Shown one piece after another: positions 33,481 through 46,638 of a DNA stretch of 64,000 bases. Source of the stretch: Saccharum officinarum. Its lineage: Eukaryota > Streptophyta > Magnoliopsida > Poales > Poaceae. Where the stretch lies: the NCBI GenBank assembly GCA_020631735.1, contig CM036221.1:13683381-13747380 (forward strand). Direction: 5' to 3'. Made by a program: the position numbers and the translations under genes. Under the pieces are notes generated by a model that saw only the letters and a program-made list of their open reading frames with translations, had not been told where the DNA came from and made no database searches. Each line of letters starts with the position of its first letter. The first letter of the stretch is position 1.

Positions 33481-36400
33481 TGTGGCAGAACCGCCTGAAT
33501 TAACACACTTTTAGAGGCGCTGTCTTCCACTAGACACTAAGCACCCCAAAAGTGAGCCAAGTCAAGCAGTTCTGTCGAGCACACCCAACGGGAGAACTCG
33601 AAGCGTTCCACAATTTTACACCCGGGATCCAATAATGAGTACAAGCTTACAATACTTAATCCATTTCATACAATAAAGAGTCTCAGAAATTCTTTATTAC
33701 AGTACCAAAGTTCAGAGTGCGATAAATTAAATAGCGGAATAAAACAACATCTAGCGGAGCGGTATAAGGATCCGTCTGTGCCCACTAGAAGAATCCTCCA
33801 CACAACAGCTAGCTTCTCAAGCAGCACCTGCAACAAGGGTAAATAAACCCTGAGTACACAATGTACTCGCAAGACTTACCCGACTGGGAATATATTTCCC
33901 GACTCTCAAGGATTATGATAGGCTTTATGGCTTGTGGGTTCTTGTTTGCGGAAAGCAATACTAAGAGTGTGTCCTTATTTCATTAATTTATTAGCAGCCA
34001 TGTTAAATTCATTATCCAACCTGCTATGTAAGCACCTGTTCTATCATCAAGCAAGGGTTGAGCAATCAGAATCATTTTTCCATCTTTCATATGCCAGTTC
34101 TTACTACGGTGCCAGAGTGCAGTCAAGCCGTACCGTCACGTAGAAACGGCGATTCGCGAATCAATGTAGCCCAGCTGGGTACCCCGAAAAACACACGTCT
34201 CGCTTGTACCCCAGGCACAAGCAAGACCAACCCGTTCCCCTCCTGTCATAGGTTTCCAGGTCCCCGTCCAAACTTGGACTCCTAGCTCCCGTACTTGAGG
34301 CCCGGCCTCAATACGGTGCTAAGACCTCCACCTATCCCCGCCTCCAATCAGTCGGTCCGGAAAGAGCCGGAGCCCATGACAAGAGAGTAACAAGTTTTCC
34401 TAGCCCCCATCCGCTAGTATATGCTCGGGATAAGGAGATCTGTGACTTGACTGGGGATCCAGTGCAACGAACGGTCCTTAATCGACACGGACAGGGAAAT
34501 AGTGCAACCAAGCTATGCCCGTGGCCGCGGGACACAACCTGTTACACCCACCAAAAACCATACCATATCCCTGCCCGGTCACCATTTCCTTTTCCATCAT
34601 TTCATCATTAGTGTAATAATAATAATAACCACCTATTGTGAGTAACGACAGGTTACTCACGCTACCGATAAACCTAAGCAAAGCAGCTACACGATCCTGT
34701 ACTAGTAAGGCTCATGGGTAAATATAGATATATGCATGTGGGTATCATAAAACTCCTGCAACATAAATAAACAACATATATATAATGATTTGCAAAATAA
34801 GGGTTATGCACCGGGGCTTGCCTTGGGCAGGCGCAGTGTCAGCAAGGTCAGTCAGTAGTGGCTCCTGGACCTCCTCCGGTATGAGGATCTCCTCCTCGTA
34901 CTCCTCAACGATCTCCTCGTACTCCTGATCGCCGACAGTCACGATCTCCGCCAATTCGTTCACTATATGTATGCAATGATGATGCAACAATTCCGAAATC
35001 AGGCAACAACAACTCTTAAAATAAGAACACGCTTATCATGCTAACAAACTAGCTCTACTGATCACATAGCCACCGAATATCATTTCATTAACAAGAACAA
35101 TTTCGCAACTAAATTCTTAAATAATTTAATATGCTTTCCATCAGGGTATGTTAGCTACCTTAATAAATTAGCTATTCAGAGGCTACAAAGTTATAGAGAG
35201 CATCTAATATTACCATGAGCCTACTGTATAATTTTTAGGGCTAGCACTTCTACCGATGCATCACAAAAAGTCATTCTCTAAATAACCATAACAATAATAA
35301 GCATTTTAATATAATAAATTAACCCTAAAGGTATCACTGAACTGCATGAACTAAATACACTAACAGATAGATCATGAATTTAGGAACCTAACAAAATTTA
35401 TTTCATGATAAATGCATAAATTCAAATGAGCTCTAGAGATGAAGAAAATGGTATTATTGGAGGAGGCTCATCACGCAATTGAACTTGTTGACTTGCACAT
35501 GACTGTGGGTCTAGAATTACTAGATGAGACCACGGGTCAAGAAAATAATAAAGAAGAAGAATGAAGGAATTCTTACAGGCTAGCTACCTCAGAATTGAAT
35601 GAAGTGCCACCTACGGTGATCGATGTGCGGAGGCAATGCAAGAGGAGAGACACCAGGGAGCTTAGCAAATGCTTGCCCTGCGTGGAGTGGAGCAGAGCCA
35701 TATATAGCACTGATCGTGGGTGGTCATGACAAGCTAAGTAGTCTGGAAGCACGAAACGAGTTGGCAGGGTTGTCCTCTGGCTCCGTGCCGTGTGCGGTGG
35801 TGAGGTCTTGGTCATGAGAGAATTAATTCAAGGATTGAACTTTGAGTGGTCTTGGACTTACGAGCATGTCAGGACTAGGGTGGGCTTTGGGCTGAACGTG
35901 CTCAGCGGTGGGGTGCTGGTTCATTTATGCAGGTCAAGGAATTAATTGAGGAGGAGATCACAGGTCAAGGAAACATTAGAGAATAAGAAGATCAATTGTA
36001 AACTAGCTACCTCAGCTGATGATAGCTCGGGGAGAAATCGATAGACGCAGCTCTCTCGGGCAAGAACAGAAGAACTTGATTTGAGAGGAAGAAACAAGTG
36101 AGCAGCGGAGCGAAATAGCTCGGCGTATCCTTTTAAAGACAGAAGACGCAGGAATAGAGAAGCGAAGACATGACAACGACGCGTCATAAGGTTAGTAGCT
36201 AAACTAGCTTGCTTAAAGGTAATAAAGCGCCGCGGGAACGACGTGCTGCATGGACAAACAACATTTTCCACTGGCTAGGTGATTTTTCCACGGATGAACA
36301 GTAACTTCTGCGTGTGAACAGTGATTTCCACGCGTGAACAGTGCTTCCTGCACTGCTACAGTATCGACGTATGGAAAATCTACGCTTCTGCAGTCTGTCG

Positions 36401-36891
36401 TGTTGAAAAAACTTCACTGCTGCATTGCTACGTGAGAAAAGTTTGCTCTGGTACCGTTCTGACATGTTGAAACTCCCTGCTGCTATAGGCTGGCGTGAGA
36501 AAAGAGTACGTGCACCGCGTTTGCAGAGCAGTGAGCGAGCGGCATGCTCGCCGGCCGAACTTGTGAGTGAGATTAATGCGTAGCGTGTGCGACACACTAT
36601 GGCAGTGGTAGCGCGTCGTGCACTGATGATTTTTTTTTTTGGTGATTAGCAAGCGAAGTAAAGGCGGGATAATTAGAACAACGAGAGATGACAGTGGCGC
36701 GTCGCGAGATTGATAGAGATAAAAATCTTACCAAGTGGTATGCTAATAATTAGCGAATGACAATAATTTGTCATTTGACTTTGTGGCTATGGAGCTCTCA
36801 CGTGAAGATACATGACGTGCTTGAAGGGCTACTTGGACTTTATGAAAAATATTTAGTGACTTGTTGACGCGGTAACACCGAGGGTGTTACA
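33481..36891 (-). repeat. 3' LTR of element A
   Basis: 3,411 bp. In element orientation starts TGTAACACCCTCGGTG and ends GGCGGTTCTGCCACA. Nearly identical to 42037-45448. Short ORFs inside are duplicated in both LTRs and show no domain. Confidence 0.95.
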
Positions 36892-36903
36892 CTCTACCCC
36901 CCT
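36892..36903 (-). other. Polypurine tract of element A
   Basis: The minus strand reads AGGGGGGTAGAG immediately before the 3' LTR start TGTAACACC. It primes plus-strand DNA synthesis. Confidence 0.85.
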
Positions 36904-36978
36904 AAATGAAAATCTCGACCCGAGATTTCATGTGCCTAGTGTGAGAAAAGAGGTTGAATTAAATTTCAATCTAAATAA

Positions 36979-39831
36979 TTACATTGATGAGCCAGGAATG
37001 AGATGAGGATAATGCTTTAAAATATAGCTCTCAAGTTCCCAAGTTGCCTCATCCTCCGAGTGATTCTGCCATTGGACTTTGTAAAATTTCACCACATTGT
37101 TTCTCGTCACCCTTTCTTTTTCATCCAAAATCTTGACGGGATGCTCAATATAGGAAAGATCAGGTTGGAGAGGGAGTCCTTCGATCTCCACTGCCTCATC
37201 AGGAACTCGCAAACACTTTTTCAACTGAGACACATGAAAAACATCATGGACGGCTGACAATATATCTGGGAGCTGGATGCGGTAAGCAACAGTACCACGC
37301 CGTTCCAAAACCTTGTAAGGCCCAACATAGCGAGGAGCTAATTTTCCACGGACACCAAACCTATGCACACCTTTCATGGGAGACACTTTAAGATACACAT
37401 AATCACCAACTTCAAATTGCAAAGGCCTTCTTCTCTTATCCGCATAGGTTTTCTGGCGGTTCTGAGCCGCCTTCAAATGACTCCGAATAATTCCGACTTT
37501 CTCTCTTGCTTCATGGATAAAGTCAGGCCCGAAGTAACCACGGTCTCCTACTTCAACCCAGTTGAGCGGTGTCCTACACTTCTTGCCATACAAAGCCTCA
37601 AAAGGTGCCATTCGAATGCTTTCTTGATAGCTATTGTTGTAAGAAAACTCAGCCAATCTCAAGCACTCATCCCACTTCTCTGGGAAAGAAATGACACAAG
37701 CTCTCAACATATCTTCCAGCACTTGATTGACTCTTTCTGTCTGGCCGTCGGTCTGCGGATGATAAGCTGAACTTCTGAGAAGACTAGTTCCAAGGCATTT
37801 TTGGAGTTGAGTCCAAAAGCGGGACATAAAGACCGATCCACGATCAGAAACAATAGTGAGAGGGACTCCATGGAGAGTTACAATGCGGTCAAAATACAAC
37901 TTAGCATATTGCATGGCTGTATACCTTCCATCCACAGGAAGAAAATGGGCAGACTTTGTAAGACGATCCACAATAACCCAAATAGAATCATGCCCTTTTA
38001 CTGTGCGAGGCAATCCTGTAATAAAATCCATAGAAATATCCTCCCATTTCCACACTGGGATTGGCAAAGGCTGTAGGAAACCAGGCGTACGCATATGGTC
38101 TGCCTTCACCCTTCCACAAATATCACATTCTGCAATATACTTAGTGATATCCTGCTTCATATTTGACCACCAATACAAGTGGCGCAAATCATGGTACATC
38201 TTGTTACTTCCCGGATGAATGGATAGCCTGGAACTATGGGCTTCCTCCAAAATCTTTCTTCTAAGCTCATCACTTCCGGGAACCACCAACCGATTCTTGT
38301 ATCTCACCACACCTTGTTCATCAATGCTGAAATGAGGACCACGTCCTTCAGCAATCAACTTCTTGATATGAGGAATCTCCAAAACATCCTGCCTTTGCTC
38401 AATGATAATTTGCTCCAATAAATCTGAGACTAGAGCAATGTGAGCTAAAACTGCAGAGTGAGAGAGAGGTAAGGACTCTTCATCTTTCTGATGTGACTTC
38501 CGACTCAACGCATCAGCCACCACATTGGCTTTTCCAGGATGATAATGGACTTCTAGATTATAATCCTTGATTAACTCAAGCCATCTCCTTTGCCTCATAT
38601 TTAACTCGGGTTGAGTGAAAATATACTTGAGGCTCTTGTGATCCGTATAAATATGCACCTTGTTTCCCAATAGATAATGCCTCCAAATCTTTAGAGCGTG
38701 CACCACTGCAGCCAGCTCTAAATCATGGGTGGGATAATTCACTTCATGCTTCTTCAGTTGACGAGAAGCATAAGCTATCACCCGTCCCTCTTGCATAAGC
38801 ACACAACCAAGACCTGTCTTGGATGCATCACAATACACATCAAATGGCTTGTCAATATCCGGTTGGGCAAGAATAGGGGCAGAGGTAAGAAATTTCTTCA
38901 AAGCTTGGAAGGCTTCCTCACAGGCTGGACTCCACACAAACTTGGAGTCTTTCTGAAGCAACTTGGTCATAGGCTGAGCTATCTTGGAGAAATCAGGAAT
39001 GAAGCGTCGATAATAACCGGCAAGACCAAGAAACTGACGGATCTGATGTACCGATTTTGGAGAATTCCAACTAAGCACATCATGCACCTTGCTAGGATCT
39101 ACCGATACACCTTCAGGGGTCAGAACATGTCCCAAAAACTGCACCCTATCCAACCAAAACTCACATTTGCTGAACTTGGCATACAGCTTGTGCTCCCGCA
39201 GTCGGTTCAGGACTGTGCGAAGGTGTTGTGCATGTTCTTCTTCATTCTTGGAATATATCAAAATATCATCAATGAACACCACTACAAACTTATCTAACTC
39301 CGGCATAAAGACTGAGTTCATGAGGTACATGAAGAATGCAGGAGCATTGGTGAGACCAAAAGACATGACTAGGTACTCATAAAGCCCATACCTAGTAGAG
39401 AAAGCTGTCTTTGGTATATCTTGGGGCCGAATTTTTATTTGGTGATACCCAGAACGAAGATCAATTTTGGAAAACACTCTAGCACCAGCCAACTGATCAA
39501 ACAAAGCATCAATGCGAGGCAAAGGGTACTTATTCTTGATGGTTACCGCATTGAGAGGGCGATAATCCACACACATCCGCAGAGTGTCGTCCTTCTTCTT
39601 CACAAAAATAGCTGGACAACCCCATGGAGAAGAACTAGGACGGATAAACCCCTTCTTCAGCAATTCCTCTAATTGCTTCTTCATTTCTGCTAGTTCTGGT
39701 GGAGCCATGCGGTAAGGACGCCGTGAAATAGGAGCAGTGCTAGGCTCTAACTCTATGATAAACTCCACATCTCTATCTGGTGGTAACCCAGGTAAATCTT
39801 CAGGGAAGACATCAGGAAACTCACAGACCAC
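36979..39831 (-). CDS. Element A pol: reverse transcriptase, RNase H, integrase, chromodomain
   Basis: 950 residues from the first GTG given here; the frame is open up to 39912 with no ATG needed because it is read as part of Gag-Pol. RT shows [11 protein letters not shown] and the catalytic FIDDILIYS. RNase H has CDASKTGLG and YTDHKSLKY. Integrase has an HHCC zinc region ([13 protein letters not shown] ... CDICGRVK) and the D-D-E core ([27 protein letters not shown]), all intact. A GPY-like segment ([13 protein letters not shown]) and a chromodomain ([20 protein letters not shown]) close the protein. The chromodomain is thought to steer integration to methylated-H3 chromatin (family knowledge). 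No internal stop, fitting a recent insertion. Confidence 0.95.
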   Translation of the reverse strand: MVCEFPDVFPEDLPGLPPDRDVEFIIELEPSTAPISRRPYRMAPPELAEMKKQLEELLKKGFIRPSSSPWGCPAIFVKKKDDTLRMCVDYRPLNAVTIKNKYPLPRIDALFDQLAGARVFSKIDLRSGYHQIKIRPQDIPKTAFSTRYGLYEYLVMSFGLTNAPAFFMYLMNSVFMPELDKFVVVFIDDILIYSKNEEEHAQHLRTVLNRLREHKLYAKFSKCEFWLDRVQFLGHVLTPEGVSVDPSKVHDVLSWNSPKSVHQIRQFLGLAGYYRRFIPDFSKIAQPMTKLLQKDSKFVWSPACEEAFQALKKFLTSAPILAQPDIDKPFDVYCDASKTGLGCVLMQEGRVIAYASRQLKKHEVNYPTHDLELAAVVHALKIWRHYLLGNKVHIYTDHKSLKYIFTQPELNMRQRRWLELIKDYNLEVHYHPGKANVVADALSRKSHQKDEESLPLSHSAVLAHIALVSDLLEQIIIEQRQDVLEIPHIKKLIAEGRGPHFSIDEQGVVRYKNRLVVPGSDELRRKILEEAHSSRLSIHPGSNKMYHDLRHLYWWSNMKQDITKYIAECDICGRVKADHMRTPGFLQPLPIPVWKWEDISMDFITGLPRTVKGHDSIWVIVDRLTKSAHFLPVDGRYTAMQYAKLYFDRIVTLHGVPLTIVSDRGSVFMSRFWTQLQKCLGTSLLRSSAYHPQTDGQTERVNQVLEDMLRACVISFPEKWDECLRLAEFSYNNSYQESIRMAPFEALYGKKCRTPLNWVEVGDRGYFGPDFIHEAREKVGIIRSHLKAAQNRQKTYADKRRRPLQFEVGDYVYLKVSPMKGVHRFGVRGKLAPRYVGPYKVLERRGTVAYRIQLPDILSAVHDVFHVSQLKKCLRVPDEAVEIEGLPLQPDLSYIEHPVKILDEKERVTRNNVVKFYKVQWQNHSEDEATWELESYILKHYPHLIPGSSM

Positions 39832-39890
39832 AGGAATAGAGGCAAGATCAGGAGAAGCTTCAACATTAGCGGCGACTGGTGAAGCAGAAT

Positions 39891-41552
39891 TTAGAGAGAT
39901 AGGAGAGACATCCTATCCTCAGAAGAAGGAAGTCGTAACTCAACAACTCTCCTCTTAAGGTCCAAGACTACCCCATAAACCTTCAACCAATTCATGCCCA
40001 GGATTGCATCAATGCCTTGTCCAGGTAGCAACATGAACTGGAGACGGTAAGTGTGAGTGGCCAGCACTAAGCTGACTGTGTCCGTCCGGGTATTTATGCA
40101 CATCTGCGCACCCGGAGTGCTAATTTTATAGGCAAAAGGAATAGCCATAAGAGATATATTGTGTCTTTCTGCAAACCCCATGCTCATGAATGAATGTGAT
40201 GCTCCAGAATCAAATAACACAAATGCTGGGTGGGAGTCAATGGTAAACATACCAGCCATCACAGGCTCATTCTGTAGGATCTCCTCAGCCTCGGTGTAGT
40301 TAACCTGTCCCGAGCGACTCACTGGCACCTTCTTCTTAATAACCGTCCTCTTGATCAAGCGAGAGCTGGCGGACGGCTGGGAAGACTGAGCAGCCCGGTT
40401 CTCGGGACACTCCCGAGCAAAGTGGCCCTCCTTGCCACACTTGAAACAAGCAGTAGACTTGATCATCTGCCCCTGACGAGGTGGAAACTGCGATCCCTGG
40501 GGCTGCTGCACCTGCTGAGTAGGCGCACGGTACTGAGTCGGCGGTGTTTGCCGAGTCTGCTGAGGCTGCCGAGATGGCTGTCCACCTGGGGGATGGTAGG
40601 ACATCCTCTTGACAACTTGCATCTTCTGTGACTGCGGGTGACTAGAAGACCCAGAGATTCCCCGCTTGCGCTTCCACTCAGCCTGAGTGTCACGCTGCAG
40701 TCCTTCCATAGCAATGGCAGCATTCATCAGAGTACCAAAGGTCTGATAGTTTCCAGTATAAAGCTCTTTCTGCAAAATACAAGAGAGGCCACGATAGAAG
40801 CGGTCCCTCTTCTTCTCATCTGTGTCAACATGAGTCCCAGCATACTGTGCCAGATGGTTGAATTTATTGGCATACTCCATCACAGACATGCTCCCCTGTT
40901 TCAGGTCTAAGAACTCCGAGAGCTTCCTGTTCAGAACACCCGCAGGAATGTAGTACTCTCGGAAGGCAGTGGTGAACTCCTGCCAAGTCACAGGATGACC
41001 CACCGGCTGCATGGCATTGAAAGTATCCCACCATGCGCTAGCAGATCCCAAAAGCTGTTGTGCGGCAAAGCGCACCTTCTGCTCATCGGTCACCGTGAGC
41101 AGCAGAAACTTCTGCTCCAGCACACGAAGCCAATGCTCCGCGTCTAGAGGCTCTGCAGTCGGCGTGAACGTGGGCGGGTTGGTCTTCAAGAAGTCCTGAT
41201 AAGAACAGGGCCTCTCAAGACCGCGGGCACCACCCCCGTTCCCGCCGTTGCCACCGTGGCCTCCACGGACGAAGCCACCAAGAGCCTGTGCCATCATCTC
41301 CAAGGCACGGGCTGTCTCCTGACGTGAAGCTAACATCTCTGCCATCATCTCCGCAGGAGTCATCGGAGGTGGTGGTGGTGGTGGCGGGGAAGGAGGACCC
41401 AAGAGTGGGGCCTCACGGCTCTGTCCATTGGCATTGTTGTTGCCATTGTCGCGACCACTTTCACCATGACCTTCACCAAGGCCACGCCCCGCACCGGCAC
41501 TGGTGCTCCCACGACCAGACCCAGTGCCCACACGACGGGACCTCAGATCCAT
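39891..41552 (-). CDS. Element A gag-protease
   Basis: 553 residues from ATG 41552; an upstream frame extension begins only at a non-ATG codon. A Gly/Arg-rich N-terminus and polyproline run precede the retrotransposon gag domain ([11 protein letters not shown] ... [15 protein letters not shown]). A CCHC zinc knuckle [14 protein letters not shown] is at about 367-380 (nucleocapsid, RNA packaging), and the aspartic protease active site DSGAS is near 446 (polyprotein processing). The frame ends at TAA 39891, just inside the region where the pol frame opens (39912), so Pol needs a -1 shift or this copy has a one-base defect. Confidence 0.93.
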   Translation of the reverse strand: MDLRSRRVGTGSGRGSTSAGAGRGLGEGHGESGRDNGNNNANGQSREAPLLGPPSPPPPPPPPMTPAEMMAEMLASRQETARALEMMAQALGGFVRGGHGGNGGNGGGARGLERPCSYQDFLKTNPPTFTPTAEPLDAEHWLRVLEQKFLLLTVTDEQKVRFAAQQLLGSASAWWDTFNAMQPVGHPVTWQEFTTAFREYYIPAGVLNRKLSEFLDLKQGSMSVMEYANKFNHLAQYAGTHVDTDEKKRDRFYRGLSCILQKELYTGNYQTFGTLMNAAIAMEGLQRDTQAEWKRKRGISGSSSHPQSQKMQVVKRMSYHPPGGQPSRQPQQTRQTPPTQYRAPTQQVQQPQGSQFPPRQGQMIKSTACFKCGKEGHFARECPENRAAQSSQPSASSRLIKRTVIKKKVPVSRSGQVNYTEAEEILQNEPVMAGMFTIDSHPAFVLFDSGASHSFMSMGFAERHNISLMAIPFAYKISTPGAQMCINTRTDTVSLVLATHTYRLQFMLLPGQGIDAILGMNWLKVYGVVLDLKRRVVELRLPSSEDRMSLLSL

Positions 41553-42022
41553 CTGCGACCAGATAGTAGCCAACCATTAGGGAACCTCCAGACTAGGAAC
41601 AAGAGACTTAGAGAAATGACAAGGCTTTTACTAAGGATTGAAGCATTTCTTTTTATTTATTACCCTATCATCTTAACTATCCAAAATTATACGTGAAGGG
41701 GGTTTAGCTTAACAGAGTTTCTTCTTATAATGCATGCATCGGCCTATGCGTTCACTCAAGCCGGAATATAGCGGCACTCGTTTGAATTTTTGGCACATCG
41801 TACACTCCTTTCCGAACACTAGCGCTTTCTTACGTAGCGTAAGTTAGTGTACCTGCAGAAAATGGTTAGATAAAATCAGTGCCACTATCCTAGATAGACC
41901 ATATTGTTAGGGCTTATACTTATTTACGCAGATTTTACCGCATCCTATTTTTCGCAAAGCTTTTGTTGGTCAAAGTTTTAAGTTTTTTTTAAAAGGTGAT
42001 TAAGCTCGTGAACTCATTATTA

Positions 42023-42034
42023 GCTCTGGTACCA
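42023..42034 (-). other. Primer-binding site of element A
   Basis: The minus strand reads TGGTACCAGAGC two bases inside the LTR, close to the TGGTATCAGAGC type complementary to initiator methionine tRNA that chromoviruses commonly use. Confidence 0.8.
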
Positions 42035-42036
42035 AC

Positions 42037-45000
42037 TGTGGCAGAACCGCCTGAATTAACACACTTTTAGAGGCGCTGTCTTCCACTAGACACTAAGCAC
42101 CCTAAAAGTGAGCCAAGTCAAGCAGTTCTGTCGAGCACACCCAACGGGAGAACTCGAAGCGTTCCACAATTTTACACCCGGGATCCAATAATGAGTACAA
42201 GCTTACAATACTTAATCCATTTCATACAATAAAGAGTCTCAGAAATTCTTTATTACAGTACCAAAGTTCAGAGTGCGATAAATTAAATAGCGGAATAAAA
42301 CAACATCTAGCGGAGCGGTATAAGGATCCGTCTGTGCCCACCAGAAGAATCCTCCACACAACAGCTAGCTTCTCAAGCAGCACCTGCAACAAGGGTAAAT
42401 AAACCCTGAGTACACAATGTACTCGCAAGACTTACCCGACTGGGAATATATTTCCCGACTCTCAAGGATTATGATAGGCTTTATGGCTTGTGGGTTCTTG
42501 TTTGCGGAAAGCAATACTAAGAGTGAGTCCTTATTTCATTAATTTATTAGCAGCCATGTTAAATTCATTATCCAACCTGCTATGTAAGCACCTGTTCTAT
42601 CATCAAGCAAGGGTTGAGCAATCAGAATCATTTTTCCATCTTTCATATGCCAGTTCTTACTACGGTGCCAGAGTGCAGTCAAGCCGTACCGTCACGTAGA
42701 AACGGCGATTCGCGAATCAATGTAGCCCAGCTGGGTACCCCGAAAAACACACGTCTCGCTTGTACCCCAGGCACAAGCAAGACCAACCCGTTCCCCTCCT
42801 GTCATAGGTTTCCAGGTCCCCGTCCAAACTTGGACTCCTAGCTCCCGTACTTGAGGCCCGGCCTCAATACGGTGCTAAGACCTCCACCTATCCCCGCCTC
42901 CAATCAGTCGGTCCGGAAAGAGCCGGAGCCCATGACAAGAGAGTAACAAGTTTTCCTAGCCCCCATCCGCTAGTATATGCTCGGGATAAGGAGATCTGTG
43001 ACTTGACTGGGGATCCAGTGCAACGAACGGTCCTTAATCGACACGGACAGGGAAATAGTGCAACCAAGCTATGCCCGTGGCCGCGGGACACAACCTGTTA
43101 CACCCACCAAAACCATACCATATCCCTGCCCGGTCACCATTTCCTTTTCCATCATTTCATCATTAGTGTAATAATAATAATAACCACCTATTGTGAGTAA
43201 CGACAGGTTACTCACGCTACCGATAAACCTAAGCAAAGCAGCTACACGATCCTGTACTAGTAAGGCTCATGGGTAAATATAGATATATGCATGTGGGTAT
43301 CATAAAACTCCTGCAACATAAATACACAACATATATATAATGATTTGCAAAATAAGGGTTATGCACCGGGGCTTGCCTTGGGCAGGCGCAGTGTCAGCAA
43401 GGTCAGTCAGTAGTGGCTCCTGGACCTCCTCCGGTATGAGGATCTCCTCCTCGTACTCCTCAACGATCTCCTCGTACTCCTGATCGCCGACAGTCACGAT
43501 CTCCGCCAATTCGTTCACTATATGTATGCAATGATGATGCAACAATTCCGAAATCAGGCAACAACAACTCTTAAAATAAGAACACGCTTATCATGCTAAC
43601 AAACTAGCTCTACTGATCACATAGCCACCGAATATCATTTCATTAACAAGAACAATTTCGCAACTAAATTCTTAAATAATTTAATATGCTTTCCATCAGG
43701 GTATGTTAGCTACCTTAATAAATTAGCTATTCAGAGGCTACAAAGTTATAGAGAGCATCTAATATTACCATGAGCCTACTGTATAATTTTTAGGGCTAGC
43801 ACTTCTACCGATGCATCACAAAAAGTCATTCTCTAAATAACCATAACAATAATAAGCATTTTAATATAATAAATTAACCCTAAAGGTATCACTGAACTGC
43901 ATGAACTAAATACACTAACAGATAGATCATGAATTTAGGAACCTAACAAAATTTATTTCATGATAAATGCATAAATTCAAATGAGCTCTAGAGATGAAGA
44001 AAATGGTATTATTGGAGGAGGCTCATCACGCAATTGAACTTGTTGACTTGCACATGACTGTGGGTCTAGAATTACTAGATGAGACCACGGGTCAAGAAAA
44101 TAATAAAGAAGAAGAATGAAGGAATTCTTACAGGCTAGCTACCTCAGAATTGAATGAAGTGCCACCTACGGTGATCGATGTGCGGAGGCAATGCAAGAGG
44201 AGAGACACCAGGGAGCTTAGCAAATGCTTGCCCTGCGTGGAGTGGAGCAGAGCCATATATAGCACTGATCGTGGGTGGTCATGACAAGCTAAGTAGTCTG
44301 GAAGCACGAAACGAGTTGGCAGGGTTGTCCTCTGGCTCCGTGCCGTGTGCGGTGGTGAGGTCTTGGTCATGAGAGAATTAATTCAAGGATTGAACTTTGA
44401 GTGGTCTTGGACTTACGAGCATGTCAGGACTAGGGTGGGCTTTGGGCTGAACGTGCTCAGCGGTGGGGTGCTGGTTCATTTATGCAGGTCAAGGAATTAA
44501 TTGAGGAGGAGATCACAGGTCAAGGAAACATTAGAGAATAAGAAGATCAATTGTAAACTAGCTACCTCAGCTGATGATAGCTCGGGGAGAAATCGATAGA
44601 CGCAGCTCTCTCGGGCAAGAACAGAAGAACTTGATTTGAGAGGAAGAAACAAGTGAGCAGCGGAGCGAAATAGCTCGGCGTATCCTTTTAAAGACAGAAG
44701 ACGCAGGAATAGAGAAGCGAAGACATGACAACGACGCGTCATAAGGTTAGTAGCTAAACTAGCTTGCTTAAAGGTAATAAAGCGCCGCGGGAACGACGTG
44801 CTGCATGGACAAACAACATTTTCCACTGGCTAGGTGATTTTTCCACGGATGAACAGTAACTTCTGCGTGTGAACAGTGATTTCCACGCGTGAACAGTGCT
44901 TCCTGCACTGCTACAGTATCGACGTATGGAAAATCTACGCTTCTGCAGTCTGTCGTGTTGAAAAAACTTCACTGCTGCATTGCTACGTGAGAAAAGTTTG

Positions 45001-45448
45001 CTCTGGTACCGTTCTGACATGTTGAAACTCCCTGCTGCTATAGGCTGGCGTGAGAAAAGAGTACGTGCACCGCGTTTGCAGAGCAGTGAGCGAGCGGCAT
45101 GCTCGCCGGCCGAACTTGTGAGTGAGATTAATGCGTAGCGTGTGCGACACACTATGGCAGTGGTAGCGCGTCGTGCACTGATGATTTTTTTTTTTTTGGT
45201 GATTAGCAAGCGAAGTAAAGGCGGGATAATTAGAACAACGAGAGATGACAGTGGCGCGTCGCGAGATTGATAGAGATAAAAATCTTACCAAGTGGTATGC
45301 TAATAATTAGCGAATGACAATAATTTGTCATTTGACTTTGTGGCTATGGAGCTCTCACGTGAAGATACATGACGTGCTTGAAGGGCTACTTGGACTTTAT
45401 GAAAAATATTTAGTGACTTGTTGACGCGGTAACACCGAGGGTGTTACA
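42037..45448 (-). repeat. 5' LTR of element A
   Basis: 3,412 bp with the same ends as the 3' LTR. Carries, in element orientation, the promoter module (43378-43362), TATATATA (43340-43333), the GAATCGCC block (near 42718) and the GTAAGT-hairpin-TTGCAG module (42435-42384). Confidence 0.95.
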
Positions 45449-45544
45449 CAGGAGCAACAGGAGCCCGAGGATCCAGCAGGCGAAGGAGTGCCCGCAGACG
45501 ACCTTCCTGAGTGTCCTGACCACCGGCCTTCAACTTTTCTGAAA

Positions 45545-45585
45545 GGCAAGCCCCGGTGCATGCTGAACCCATCGTTTTATAAATA
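45545..45585 (+). promoter_or_regulatory. Core promoter of the left LTR of B
   Basis: GGCAAGCCCCGGTGCAT at 45545-45561, then TATAAATA at 45578-45585. The expected transcription start is near 45610. The same pair is at 56809-56825 and 56841-56848 in the right LTR. Confidence 0.65.
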
Positions 45586-46230
45586 TATCTTGAGTACTTT
45601 TAATTGTTTAATGCATTAAGTTGTAGGAGTTATATGGAAACACTTGTTGCATTATACCTGTCCTTGTCCAGATATCGTACGTAATCCTATATTAGGTTTA
45701 GTCACGTGTCAATGCTTAGCCCTGCTTAGTACGGTAGAAGTCGGGTGATTTCCGGTCATCCGCGAGATGTAGGAAGGAGTCACGAGTGGCTGTATGGCTA
45801 TCGTGGATGGAACCATGCTTAAAAATGAATTTGAGACCGGGCGGGAATTCGATAGTACAGCCGCAAGACACTTCACGTCTTGGGTGTGGAGCTATGCCCG
45901 TCTGAGTCGTTTAAGGACCGATTCGCTGTACGTCCTTGAGTCATGTTGAACGCAGTCTAACACTTAGTTGGCCGGATAAGTCGTTCTGACCGCGAAGCCG
46001 AGTAATGTGGTTCAGGCCGGGAATCGAATGGTAGGTTGCTTCTTGGAGGAGAGAAAGGATGTGCTTGGGGACATTGGCGTGAGACCAAGGGGGGGTTAGA
46101 GTCCCTATCACCTGGCAGAGTGTCGCCCTTGGGGTCGCGACATTATTCGGACCCACGATTCCTGAATCATATGAAATGGTGGCTTGTGCGACCCTGGCAG
46201 GGGCCTGCGCGGTGAGTGTTAGAAATACCC

Positions 46231-46296
46231 CTCCAGCTGGATAGGAATTCGATTCGAATCGCCGTCGCTCCCGGTTAGTGAGCACTTGACTTGAGC
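46231..46296 (+). promoter_or_regulatory. 66-nt conserved LTR block with GATTCGAATCGCC core
   Basis: Matches 22265-22330 of the solo LTR with two differences in 66 nt, although the flanks are strongly diverged. Element A LTRs keep CAGCTGG plus GATTCGCGAATCGCCGT (34178-34172 and 34162-34146, minus strand). Lies in the transcribed R/U5 part, so it may act as RNA. Function unknown. Confidence 0.5.
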
Positions 46297-46584
46297 AGCG
46301 GCAACGTAGAATTCATTAAATGAACTGGTGGTTAAGGGAAGGATACAATGTTGCCATAATGATATACCTGCTATGGATATAATAATAATGTTGTTTGATT
46401 ATAATCAAGTGCATGTTTAGTACAGGTGCTAAGATAGATGACAGGTAAATGCTAAAAATAACTGCTAGTACAGGTGATAAGAGTTTCAATTACTTATGTC
46501 TTTATGAAAAAATGTTATGTCAGCTAGCCTCTTGTGTAAGCCTTGCATAATCCTTGGTGTCATCTTATTTCTGGTTTTCGACGG

Positions 46585-46638
46585 GTAAGTCTAGCTGAGT
46601 ACATTCCAGTACTCAGGGTTTATTCCCTCCTGTTGCAG
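46585..46638 (+). promoter_or_regulatory. GTAAGT-hairpin-TTGCAG module, left LTR of B
   Basis: 54 nt from GTAAGTC to GTTGCAG with stem CTGAGTAC/GTACTCAG and a 6-nt loop. Copies: 57834-57887 (right LTR of B), 33828-33879 and 42384-42435 (A, minus strand), 22609-22662 (solo LTR). Confidence 0.55.

Larger units (their letters stand above)
33481..45448 (-). mobile_element. Chromovirus A: young Ty3/gypsy retrotransposon nested in element B
   Basis: Complete minus-strand element, 11,968 bp, flanked by CAGGA at 33476-33480 and 45449-45453. The 5' LTR is at 42037-45448 and the 3' LTR at 33481-36891. The primer-binding site adjoins 42036 and the polypurine tract adjoins 36892. Gag-protease occupies 41552-39891 and pol with chromodomain 39831-36979. 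The two 3.4 kb LTRs show only about four substitutions plus short homopolymer differences by eye, so insertion is very recent. gag and pol lie in different frames with a 22-nt overlap. Tekay/Del-type by domain order and C-terminal chromodomain. Confidence 0.95.
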
